A stretch of 64,000 nucleotides of DNA, taken from positions 558,001 to 622,000 of the forward strand of contig NW_027478721.1 of the NCBI RefSeq assembly GCF_051014685.1. The letters run 5' to 3'. Source of the DNA: Ptiloglossa arizonensis. Taxonomy: Eukaryota > Arthropoda > Insecta > Hymenoptera > Colletidae. Made by a program: the position numbers and the translations under genes. Numbering within the stretch: position 1 is the stretch's first letter; the number at the start of each line of letters is the position of its first letter. Shown piece after piece: positions 1 to 10,000 of the stretch. The notes below the pieces were generated by a model. The model was not told the origin of the DNA. It made no database searches and was given only the letters and a program-made list of their open reading frames with translations.

Positions 1-1061
1 CAGAATGGCCTAGGGAAAAAATACACATACCGTCGTAATCGGGCGTGTTTCTACTTTCAGACGCAACAGGAATTTTTGGGTTAGGTCAATCCGTTCGCGA
101 GATATGGGAGTTTGAAGCCAAGAAATGGTTGAGAAGGCAAAAATTTTTCGCAATTCTGCTGCTCCAAACGCTTGACCAGAATGGCCTAGGGAAAAAATAC
201 ACATACCGTTGTAATCGGGCGAGTTTCTATTATCAGATGCAATAGGAATTTTTGGGTTTGGTCAGTCCATTCGCGAGATATGTGAGTTTGAAGCCAAGAA
301 ATGGTTGAGAAGGCAAAAAATTTTTCGCAATTCTGCTGCTCCAAACGCTTAACCAGAATTGCGCAAGGAAAAAATACACATACCGCTGTAATCGGGCGAG
401 TTTCTACTTTCAGATGCAATAGGAATTTTTGGGTTGGGTCAGTCCGTTCGCGAGATATGGGAGTTTGAAGCGAAGAAATGGTTGAGAAGGCAAAACATTT
501 TTCGCAATTCTGCTGCTCCAAACGCTTAACCAGAATGGCCTAGGGAAAAAATACGCATATCCTTGTAATCGGGCGAGTTTCTACATTCAGACGCAGCAGG
601 AAATTTTGGGTTTGGTCAATCCGTTCGCGAGATATGGGACTTTGAAGCTAAGAAATGCGTGAGAAGACAACAAATTTTTCGCAATTCTGCTGCGCCAAAC
701 GCTTAACCAGAATGGGCTAGGGAAAAAATACACATACCGTTGTAATCGGGAGAGTTTCTACTTTCACGCGCAACAGGAATTTTTGGGTTAGGTCTATCCG
801 TTCGCGAGATATGGGAGTTTGAAGCCAAGAAATGGTTGAGAAGGCATACAATTTTTCGCAATTCTGCTGATCCAAACGCTTAACCAGAATGCCCTAGGGA
901 AAAAATACACATACCTTTGTAATCGGGCTAGTTTCTACTTTCAGATGCAATAGGAACTTCTGGGTTTGGTCAATCCGTTCGCGAGATATGGGAGTTTGAA
1001 GCCAAGAAATGGTTGAGAAGGCAAAAAATTTTTCGCAATGCTGCTGCTCCAAACGCTTAAT
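1..1061 (+). repeat. Partial stretch related to 2124 onward (12-13 monomer offset)
   Basis: Bases 1 to about 707 match 2124 to about 2830 at an offset of 2123 bp (12 monomers). Shared marks include CGTCGTAATCGGGCGTG, the GCGCAAGG monomer and GCATATCC with CTACATTCAG. From 708 the match continues at 3008 (offset 2300, 13 monomers), because the second copy carries one extra monomer at about 2831-3007. Confidence 0.8.
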
Positions 1062-4000
1062 CAGAATGGCCTAGGGAAAAAATACATATACCGTTGTAAT
1101 CGGGCGAGTTTCTACTTTCAGATGCAATAGGAATTTTTGGGTTAGGTCAATCCGTTCGCGAGACATGGGAGTTTGAAGCTGAGAAATGGTTAAGGAGACA
1201 ACAAATTTTTCGCACTTCTGCTGCTCCAAACGCTTAACCAGAATGGCCTAGGGAAAAAATACACATACCGTTGTAATCGGGCGAGTTTCTTCTTTCAGAT
1301 GCTACAAGAATTTTTGGGTTAGGTCAATCCGTTCGCGAGATATGGGAGTTTGAAGCTAAGAAATGGTAAAGAAGACAACAAATTTTTCGCACTTCTGCTG
1401 CTCCAAACGCTTAACCAGAATGGCCTAGGGAAAAAATACACATACCGTTGTAATCGGGCGAGTTTCTACTTTCAGACGCAACAGGAATTTTTGGGTTAGG
1501 TCAATCCGTTCGCGAGATATGGGAGTTTGAAGCCAAGAAATTGTTGAGAATGCAAACAATTTTTCGCTATTCTGCTGCTCCAAACTCTTAACCAGAATGG
1601 GCTAGGGAGAAAATACACATACCGTTGTAATCGGGCGAGTTTCTACTTTCACACGCAACAGGAATTTTTGGGTTAGGTCTATCCGTTCGCGAGATATGGG
1701 AATTTGAAGCCAAGAAATGGTTGAGAAGGCATACAATTTTTGGTAATTCTGCTGATCCAAACGCTTAACCAGAATGCCCTAGGGAAAAAATATACATACC
1801 GCTGTAGTCGGGCGAGTTTATACTTTTAGATGCAATAGGAATTTTTGGGTTAGGTCCATCCGTTCGCTAGATATGGCAGTTTGAAGCCAAGAAATGGTTG
1901 AGAAGGCAAAAAATTTTTCGCTATTCTGCTGCTTCAAACGCTTGGCCAGAATGGCCTAGGGAAAAAATACACATACCGTTGTAATCGGGCGAGTTTCTAT
2001 TATCAGATGCAATAGGAATTTTTGGATTAGGTCAATCCGTTCGCGAGATATGGGAGTTTGAAGCTAAGAAATGGTTAAGAAGCCAACAAATTTTTCGCAC
2101 TTCTGCTGCTCCAAACGCTTGACCAGAATGGCCTAGGGAAAAAATACACATACCGTCGTAATCGGGCGTGTTTCTACTTTCAGACGCAACAGGAATTTTT
2201 GGGTTAGGTCAATCCGTTCGCGAGATATGGGAGTTTGAAGCCAAGAAATGGTTGAGAAGGCAAAAATTTTTCGCAATTCTGCTGCTCCAAACGCTTGACC
2301 AGAATGGCCTAGGGAAAAAATACACATGCCGTTGTAATCGGGCGAGTTTCTATTATCAGATGCAATAGGAATTTTTGGGTTTGGTCAGTCCATTCGCGAG
2401 ATATGTGAGTTTGAAGCCAAGAAATGGTTGAGAAGGCAAAAAATTTTTCGCTATTCTGCTGCTCCAAACGCTTAACCAGAATTGCGCAAGGAAAAAATAC
2501 ACATACCGCTGTAATCGGGCGAGTTTCTACTTTCAGATGCAATAGGAATTTTTGGGTTGGGTCAGTCCGTTCGCGAGATATGGGAGTTTGAAGCCAAGAA
2601 ATGGTTGAGAAGGCAAAACATTTTTCGCAGTTCTGCTGCTCCAAACGCTTAACCAGAATGGCCTAGGGAAAAAATACGCATATCCTTGTAATCGGGCGAG
2701 TTTCTACATTCAGACGCAGCAGGAAATTTTGGGTTTGGTCAATCCGTTCGCGAGATATGGGACTTTGAAGCTAAGAAATGCGTGAGAAGACAACAAATTT
2801 TTCGCAATTCTGCTGCGCCAAACGCTTAACCAGAATGGCCTAGGGAAAAAATACGCATATCCTTGTAATCGGGCGAGTTTCTACTTTCAGACACAGCAGG
2901 AATTTTTGGGTTTGGTCAATCCGTTCGCGAGATATGGGACTTTGAAGCTAAGAAATGGTTGAGAAGACCACAAATTTTTCGCAATTCTGCTGCGCCAAAC
3001 GCTTAACCAGAATGGGGTAGGGAAAAAATACACATACCGTTGTAATCGGGAGAGTTTCTACTTTCACACGCAACAGGAATTTTTGGGTTAGGTCTATCCG
3101 TTCGCGAGATATGGGAGTTTGAAGCCAAGAAATGGTTGAGAAGGCATACAATTTTTCGCAATTTTGCTGATCCAAACGCTTAACCAGAATGCCCTAGGGA
3201 AAAAATACACATACCGCTGTAGTCAAGCGAATTTATACTTTCAGATGCAATAGGAATTTTTGGGTTATGTCCATCCGTTCGCGAGATATGGCAGTTTGAA
3301 GCCAAGAAATGGTTGAGAAGGCAAAAAATTTTTCGCAATTCTGCTGCTCCAAACGCTTAACCAGAATGGCCTAGGGAAAAAATACACATACCGTTGTAAT
3401 CGGGCGAGTTTCTACTTTCACACGCAACAGGAATTTTTGGGTTTGGTGTATCCGTTCGCGAGATATGGGAGTTTGAAGCGAAGAAATGGTTGAGAAGGCA
3501 AAAAATTTTTCGCAATTCTGCTGCTCCAAACGCTTAACCAGAATGGCCTAGGGAAAAAATACACATACCGTTGTAATCGGGCGAGTTTCTACTTTCAGAT
3601 GCAGTAGGAATTTTTGGGTTAGGTCAATCCGTTCGCGAGATATGGGAGTTTGAAGCTAAGAAATGGTTAAGAAGACAAAAATTTTTCGCACTTCTGCTGC
3701 TCCAAACGCTTAACCAGAATGGGCTAGGGAAAAAATACACATACCGTTGTAATCGGGCGAGTTTCTACTTTGACACGCAACAGGAATTTTTGGGTTAGGT
3801 CTATCCGTTCGTGAGATATGGGAGTTTGAAGCCAAGAAATGGTTGAGAAGGCAAAAAATTGTTCGCTATTCTGCTGCTTCAAACGCTTAACCAGAATGGC
3901 CTAGGGAAAAAATACACATACCGCTGTAATCGGGAGAGTTTCTACTTTCAGACGCAACAGGAATTTTTGGGTTAGGTCAATCCGTTCGCGAGATATGGGA

Positions 4001-4076
4001 GTTTGAAGCCAAGAAATGGTTGAGAAGGCAAAAAATTTTTCGCAATTCTGCTGCTCCACACGCTTAACCAGAATGG

Positions 4077-4082
4077 CCTAGG
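4077..4082. other. CCTAGG palindrome (AvrII-type site) present in most monomers
   Basis: This 6-bp palindrome sits at monomer position 9-14 in most copies. Variants that lose it include GCGCAAGG (near 360, 2483, 8501), GCCGAGGG (near 5490, 11514), CCTATGG (24-36 kb and 49-57 kb) and CCTAAGG (from about 23.5 kb on). On the minus strand its CTA creates a recurring TAG stop, which explains why accidental open frames are longer where the site is mutated. Confidence 0.9.
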
Positions 4083-4095
4083 GAAAAAATACATA

Positions 4096-4112
4096 TACCG
4101 TTGTAATCGGGC
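4096..4112 (+). promoter_or_regulatory. CENP-B-box-like motif I (exemplar, monomer position 28-44)
   Basis: TACCGTTGTAATCGGGC matches 12 of 17 positions of the mammalian CENP-B box YTTCGTTGGAARCGGGA and 7 of the 9 core positions of NTTCGNNNNANNCGGGN; the two T's of TTCG are missing. A 7/9 match is expected about once per two 177-bp monomers by chance on both strands (equal base frequencies), so alone it is weak. It recurs in most monomers; versions with CTTTG in place of CGTTG lose one more core base. Confidence 0.3.
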
Positions 4113-4160
4113 GAGTTTCTACTTTCAGATGCAACAGGAATTTTTGGGTTAGGTCAATCC

Positions 4161-4177
4161 GTTCGCGAGATATGGGA
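4161..4177 (+). promoter_or_regulatory. CENP-B-box-like motif II (exemplar, monomer position 93-109)
   Basis: GTTCGCGAGATATGGGA matches 8 of the 9 core positions of NTTCGNNNNANNCGGGN. The only core mismatch is T for C in the terminal CGGG, the change expected from C-to-T decay of a CpG. It is among the best conserved stretches of the monomer across the array. Chance expectation for 8/9 or better is about 0.04 per monomer. Binding by a CENP-B-like protein is inferred, and CENP-B orthologs are established mainly in mammals. Confidence 0.4.
4163..4168. other. TCGCGA palindrome (NruI-type site) present in most monomers
   Basis: It lies at monomer position 95-100 in nearly every copy and holds two of the eight CpGs. 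It is lost in the TTCCCGAG subfamily of 42.4-45.8 kb and in scattered copies (TTCGCTAG, TTCGTGAG, TTCGCGTG, TTGCGAG). A complete digest of native DNA would give a ~177-bp ladder if the CpGs are unmethylated. Confidence 0.9.
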
Positions 4178-4186
4178 GTTTGAAGC

Positions 4187-4245
4187 CAAGAAATGGTTGA
4201 GAAGGCAAAAAATTTTTCGCAATTCTGCTGCTCCAAACGCTTAAC
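4187..4245 (+). repeat. Monomer sub-unit 3 (59 bp) of a putative ancestral trimer
   Basis: It opens CAAGAAATGGTTGAGAAGGC followed by an A-run, paralleling the CAGAATGGCCTAGGG plus A-run of sub-unit 1 with small gaps. Its second half (TTCGCAATTCTGCTGCTCC onward) resembles the other sub-units only weakly, so this is the most diverged third. Confidence 0.4.
4207..4217. other. A6T5 tract, candidate intrinsic bend
   Basis: Six A's followed by five T's lie at monomer position 139-149, with further runs at 16-21 (A6) and 73-77 (T5). AnTn tracts are known to bend DNA and influence nucleosome placement. Variants such as CAACAAATTTTT and CAAACAATTTTT keep most of the tract. The effect here is inferred. 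Confidence 0.6.
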
Positions 4246-4953
4246 CAGAATGGCCTAGGGAAAAAATACACATACCGCTGTAATCGGGCGAGTTTCTACT
4301 TTCAGACGCAGCAGGAAATTCTGGGTTTTGTCAATCCGTTCGCGAGATATGGGAGTTTGAAGCCAAGAAATGGTTGAGAAGGCAAAAAGTTTTTCGCAAT
4401 GCTGCTGCTCCAAACGCTTAATCAGAATGGCCTAGGGAAAAAATACATATACCGTTGTAATCGGGCGATTTTCTACTTTCAGATGCAATAGGAATTTTTG
4501 GGTTAGGTCAATCCGTTCGCGAGATATGGGAGTTTGAAGCTAAGAAATGGTTAAGGAGACAACAAATTTTTCGCACTTCTGCTGCTCCAAACGCTTAACC
4601 AGAATGGCCTAGGGAAAAAATACACATACCGTTGTAATCGGGCGAGATTCTACTTTCAGACGCAACAGGAATTTATGGGTTAGGTCAATCCGTTCGCGAG
4701 ATATGGGAGTTTGAAGCCAAGAAATGGTTGAGAAGGCAAACAATTTTTCGCAATTCTGCTGCTTCAAATGCTTAACCAGAATTGCCTAGGGAAAAAATAC
4801 ACATACCGTTGTAATCGGGCGAGTTTCTACTTTCAGATGCAACATGAATTTTTGGGTTAGGTCAATCCGTTCGCGAGATATGGGAGTTTGAAGCCAAGAA
4901 ATGGTTGAGAAGGCAAACAATTTTTCGCAATTCTGCTGCTCCAAACGCTTAAC

Positions 4954-6547
4954 CAGAATGCCCTAGGGAAAAAATACACATACCGTTGTAATCGGGCGAG
5001 TTTCTATTATCAGATGCAATATGAATTTTTGGGTTAGGTCAATCCGTTCGCGAGATATGGGAGTTTGAAGCTAAGAAATGGTTAAGAAGGCAACAAATTT
5101 TTCGCACTTCTGCTGCTCCAAACGCTTGACCAGAATGGCCTAGGGAAAAAATACACATACCGTCGTAATCGGGCGTGTTTCTACTTTCAGACGCAACAGG
5201 AATTTTTGGGTTAGGTCAATCCGTTCGCGAGATATGGGAGTTTGAAGCCAAAAAATGCTTGAGAAGGCAAAAAATTTTTCGCAATTCTGCTGCTTCAAAC
5301 GCTTAACCAGAATTGCCTAGGGAAAAAATACACATACCGTTGTAATCGGGCGAGTTTCTACTTTCAGATGCAACATGAATTTTTGGGTTAGGTCAATCCG
5401 TTCGCGAGATATGGGAGTTTGAAGCCAAGAAATGGTTGAGAAGGCAAACAATTTTTCGCTATTCTGCTGCTCCAAACGCTTAACCAGAATGGCCGAGGGA
5501 AAAAATACACATACCGTTGTAATCGGGCGAGTTTCTTCTTTCAGATGCAAGAAGAATTTTTGGGTTAGGTCAGTCCGTTCGCGAGATATGGGAGTTTGAA
5601 GCTAAGAAATGGTAAAGAAGACAACAAATTTTTCGCACTTCTGCTGCTCCAAACGCTTAACCAGAATGGCCTAGGGAAAAAATACACATACCGTTGTAAT
5701 CGGGCGAGTTTCTACTTTCAGACGCAACAGGAATTTGTGGGTTAGGTCAATCCGTTCGCGAGATATGGGAGTTTGAAGCCAAGAAATGGTTGAGAAGGCA
5801 AACAATTTTTCGCAATTCTGCTGCTCCAAACGCTTAACCAGAATGCCCTAGGGAAAAAATACACATACCGTTGTAATCGGGCGAGTTTCTATTATCAGAT
5901 GCAATATGAATTTTTGGGTTAGGTCAATCCGTTCGCGAGATATGGGAGTTTGAAGCTAAGAAATGGTTAAGAAGGCAACAAATTTTTCGCACTTCTGCTG
6001 CTCCAAACGCTTGACCAGAATGGCCTAGGGAAAAAATACACATACCGTCGTAATCGGGCGTGTTTCTACTTTCAGACGCAACAGGAATTTTTGGGTTAGG
6101 TCAATCCGTTCGCGAGATATGGGAGTTTGAAGCCAAGAAATGGTTGAGAAGGCAAACAATTTTTCGCTATTCTGCTGCTCCAAATGCTTAACCAGAATGG
6201 CCTAGGGAAAAAATACACATACCGTTGTAATCGGGCGAGTTTCTTCTTTCAGATGCAAGAAGAGTTTTTGGGTTAGGTCAATCCGTTCGCGAGATATGGG
6301 AGTTTGAAGCTAAGAAATGGTAAAGAAGACAACAAATTTTTCGCACTTCTGCTGCTCCAAACGCTTAACCAGAATGGCCTAGGGAAAAAATACACATACC
6401 GTTGTAATCGGGCGAGTTTCTACTTTCAGACGCAACAGGAATTTGTGGGTTAGGTCAATCCGTTCGCGAGATATGGGAGTTTGAAGCCAAGAAATGGTTG
6501 AGAATGCAAACAATTTTTCGCTACTCTGCTGCTCCAAACTCTTAATC
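4954..6547 (+). repeat. 5-monomer tandem duplication inside X1
   Basis: The GCCCTAGGG monomer with CTATTATCAGATGCAATATG at 4954 recurs at 5839 (885 bp, 5 x 177). The CGTCG monomer at 5131 recurs at 6016. The TTCTTCTTTCAGATGCAAGAAG monomer at 5486 then recurs at 6193, now 707 bp apart, so the second copy has lost one monomer. The same structure is inherited in X2. Confidence 0.8.
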
Positions 6548-7077
6548 AGAATGGGCTAGGGAGAAAATACACATACCGTTGTAATCGGGCGAGTTTCTAC
6601 TTTCACACGCAACAGGAATTTTTGGGTTAGGTCTATCCGTTCGCGAGATATGGGAGTTTGAAGCCAAGAAATGGTTGAGAAGGCATACAATTTTTGGTAA
6701 TTCTGCTGATCCAAACGCTTAACCAGAATGCCCTAGGGAAAAAATATACATACCGCTGTAGTCGGGCGAGTTTATACTTTCAGATGCAATAGGAATTTTT
6801 GGGTTAGGTCCATCCGTTCGCTAGATATGGGAGTTTGAAGCTAAGAAATGGTTAAGAAGGCAACAAATTTTTCGCACTTCTGCTGCTCCAAACGCTTGAC
6901 CAGAATGGCCTAGGGAAAAAATACACATACCGTCGTAATCGGGCGTGTTTCTACTTTCAGACGCAACAGGAATTTTTGGGTTAGGTCAATCCGTTCGCGA
7001 GACATGGGAGTTTGAAGCCAAGAAATGGTTGAGAAGGCAAAAAATTGTTCGCTATTCTGCTGCTTCAAACGCTTAAT

Positions 7078-10000
7078 CAGAATGGCCTAGGGAAAAAATA
7101 CATATACCGTTGTAATCGGGCGAGTTTCTACTTTCAGATGCAATAGGAATTTTTGGGTTAGGTCAATCCGTTCGCGAGATATGGGAGTTTGAAGCTGAGA
7201 AATGGTTAAGGAGACAACAAATTTTTCGCACTTCTGCTGCTCCAAACGCTTAACCAGAATGGCCTAGGGAAAAAATACACATACCGTTGTAATCGGGCGA
7301 GTTTCTTCTTTCAGATGCTACAAGAATTTTTGGGTTAGGTCAATCCGTTCGCGAGATATGGGAGTTTGAAGCTAAGAAATGGTAAAGAAGACAAGAAAAA
7401 TTTTTCGCACTTCTGCTGCTCCAAACGCTTAACCAGAATGGCCTAGGGAAAAAATACACATACCGTTGTAATCGGGCGAGTTTCTACTTTCAGACGCAAC
7501 AGGAATTTTTGGGTTAGGTCAATCCGTTCGCGAGATATGGGAGTTTGAAGCCAAGAAATTGTTGAGAATGCAAACAATTTTTCGCTATTCTGCTGCTCCA
7601 AACTCTTAACCAGAATGGGCTAGGGAGAAAATACACATACCGTTGTAATCGGGCGAGTTTCTACTTTCACACGCAACAGGAATTTTTGGGTTAGGTCTAT
7701 CCGTTCGCGAGATATGGGAATTTGAAGCCAAGAAATGGTTGAGAAGGCATACAATTTTTGGTAATTCTGCTGATCCAAACGCTTAACCAGAATGCCCTAG
7801 GGAAAAAATATACATACCGCTGTAGTCGGGCGAGTTTATACTTTTAGATGCAATAGGAATTTTTGGGTTAGGTCCATCCGTTCGCTAGATATGGCAGTTT
7901 GAAGCCAAGAAATGGTTGAGAAGGCAAAAAATTTTTCGCTATTCTGCTGCTTCAAACGCTTGGCCAGAATGGCCTAGGGAAAAAATACACATACCGTTGT
8001 AATCGGGCGAGTTTCTATTATCAGATGCAATAGGAATTTTTGGATTAGGTCAATCCGTTCGCGAGATATGGGAGTTTGAAGCTAAGAAATGGTTAAGAAG
8101 GCAACAAATTTTTCGCACTTCTGCTGCTCCAAACGCTTGACCAGAATGGCCTAGGGAAAAAATACACATACCGTCGTAATCGGGCGTGTTTCTACTTTCA
8201 GACGCAACAGGAATTTTTGGGTTAGGTCAATCCGTTCGCGAGATATGGGAGTTTGAAGCCAAGAAATGGTTGAGAAGGCAAAAATTTTTCGCAATTCTGC
8301 TGCTCCAAACGCTTGACCAGAATGGCCTAGGGAAAAAATACACATACCGTTGTAATCGGGCGAGTTTCTATTATCAGATGCAATAGGAATTTTTGGGTTT
8401 GGTCAGTCCATTCGCGAGATATGTGAGTTTGAAGCCAAGAAATGGTTGAGAAGGCAAAAAATTTTTCGCTATTCTGCTGCTCCAAACGCTTAACCAGAAT
8501 TGCGCAAGGAAAAAATACACATACCGCTGTAATCGGGCGGGTTTCTACTTTCAGATGCAATAGGAATTTTTGGGTTGGGTCAGTCCGTTCGCGAGATATG
8601 GGAGTTTGAAGCCAAGAAATGGTTGAGAAGGCAAAACATTTTTCGCAATTCTGCTGCTCCAAACGCTTAACCAGAATGGCCTAGGGAAAAAATACGCATA
8701 TCGTTGTAATCGGGCGAGTTTCTACTTTCAGACACAGCAGGAATTTTTGGGTTTGGTCAATCCGTTCGCGAGATATGGGACTTTGAAGCTAAGAAATGGT
8801 TGAGAAGACCACAAATTTTTCGCAATTCTGCTGCGCCAAACGCTTAACCAGAATGGGGTAGGGAAAAAATACACATACCGTTGTAATCGGGAGAGTTTCT
8901 ACTTTCACACGCAACAGGAATTTTTGGGTTAGGTCTATCCGTTCGCGAGATATGGGAGTTTGAAGCCAAGAAATGGTTGAGAAGGCATACAATTTTTCGC
9001 AATTTTGCTGATCCAAACGCTTAACCAGAATGCCCTAGGGAAAAAATACACATACCGCTGTAGTCAAGCGAATTTATACTTTCAGATGCAATAGGAATTT
9101 TTGGGTTATGCCCATCCGTTCGCGAGATATGGCAGTTTGAAGCCAAGAAATGGTTGAGAAGGCAAAAAATTTTTCGCAATTCTGCTGCTCCAAACGCTTA
9201 ACCAGAATGGCCTAGGGAAAAAATACACATACCGTTGTAATCGGGCGAGTTTCTACTTTCACACGCAACAGGAATTTTTGGGTTTGGTGTATCCGTTCGC
9301 GAGATATGGGAGTTTGAAGCGAAGAAATGGTTGAGAAGGCAAAAAATTTTTCGCAATTCTGCTGCTCCAAACGCTTAACCAGAATGGCCTAGGGAAAAAA
9401 TACACATACCGTTGTAATCGGGCGAGTTTCTACTTTCAGATGCAGTAGGAATTTTTGGGTTAGGTCAATCCGTTCGCGAGATATGGGAGTTTGAAGCTAA
9501 GAAATGGTTAAGAAGACAACAAATTTTTCGCACTTCTGCTGCTCCAAACGCTTAACCAGAATGGGCTAGGGAAAAAATACACATACCGTTGTAATCGGGC
9601 GAGTTTCTACTTTGACACGCAACAGGAATTTTTGGGTTAGGTCTATCCGTTCGTGAGATATGGGAGTTTGAAGCCAAGAAATGGTTGAGAAGGCAAAAAA
9701 TTGTTCGCTATTCTGCTGCTTCAAACGCTTAACCAGAATGGCCTAGGGAAAAAAATACACATACCGCTGTAATCGGGAGAGTTTCTACTTTCAGATGCAA
9801 TAGGAATTTTTGGGTTAGGTCAATCCGTTCGCGAGATATGGGAGTTTGAAGCTAAGAAATGGTTAAGGAGACAACAAATTTTTCGCACTTCTGCTGCTCC
9901 AAACGCTTAACCAGAATGGCCTAGGGAAAAAATACACATACCGTTGTAATCGGGCGAGATTCTACTTTCAGACGCAACAGGAATTTATGGGTTAGGTCAA

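Larger units (their letters stand above)
4069..4125 (+). repeat. Monomer sub-unit 1 (57 bp) of a putative ancestral trimer
   Basis: It begins CAGAATGGCCTAGGGAAAAA and later holds CCGTT, ATCGGG and AGTTT in order. Sub-unit 2 begins with the similar CAGATGCAATAGGAATTTTT (consensus form) and later holds CCGTT, ATATGGG and AGTTT in the same order. This shared order over about 60 bp suggests an old internal duplication. The boundaries are inferred. Confidence 0.5.
4126..4186 (+). repeat. Monomer sub-unit 2 (61 bp) of a putative ancestral trimer
   Basis: Its opening matches sub-unit 1 as CAGA-TG-(3 bases)-TAGG-AA. Its CCGTT...TGGG...AGTTT core lies about 61 bp after the equivalent core of sub-unit 1. 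It contains the TCGCGA palindrome and the better of the two CENP-B-box-like motifs. Confidence 0.5.
4069..4245 (+). repeat. Exemplar monomer (177 bp)
   Basis: This unit is close to the consensus and serves as a coordinate reference. It differs from the commonest form at only a few bases (CATATACC for CACATACC, GCAACAGG for GCAATAGG). Other recurrent variable sites in the array are GTTG/GCTG/CTTTG before TAATCGGG, GATGCAATAGG/GACGCAACAGG/GACGCAGCAGG, GGGTTAGG/GGGTTTGG/GGGTTACG/GGGATAGG, AAGCCAAG/AAGCTAAG/AAGCGAAG, and GGCAAAAAAT/GACAACAAAT. Combinations of these sites identify the higher-order repeats listed below. Confidence 0.95.
1062..7077 (+). repeat. Super-HOR copy X1 (~6016 bp, 34 monomers)
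   Basis: This is the first of two tandem copies of a roughly 6-kb block. Rare variants pair with copy X2: the CATATACC monomer at 1062 with 7078; GGTAATTCTGCTGATCC near 1740 with 7755; the CGTCG monomer at 2124 with 8142; GAGATTC at about 4644 with 10487; GCCCTAGGG at 5839 with 11859; the TAATCAGAATGGGC monomer at 6548 with 12742. Offsets step through 6016, 6018, 5841, 6020 and 6195 bp, nearly whole-monomer changes that are best read as single-monomer gains and losses. Confidence 0.85.

Noticed and set aside
186..521. Minus-strand open frame of 111 codons, repeated at 2309-2644 and 8327-8662
   Set aside because: It is satellite read in the minus strand. 177 is divisible by 3, so a frame can cross monomers. 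The usual TAG stop in CCTAGG is lost in the GCGCAAGG unit, which lengthens the frame. Most monomers do not keep it open, so it is not a gene.
4146..4153. GGGTTAGG, resembling telomere repeats (TTAGGG or TTAGG)
   Set aside because: Only about 1.3 units occur per monomer, flanked by non-telomeric bases, and variants GGGTTTGG, GGGTTACG and GGGATAGG are common. There is no telomeric array.
4146..4177. tRNA-like or Pol III box A/B promoter in TGGGTTAGGTC...GTTCGCGA
   Set aside because: The A-box-like part misses two conserved bases, and the B-box match stops after GTTCG. No tRNA fold can be drawn around it.
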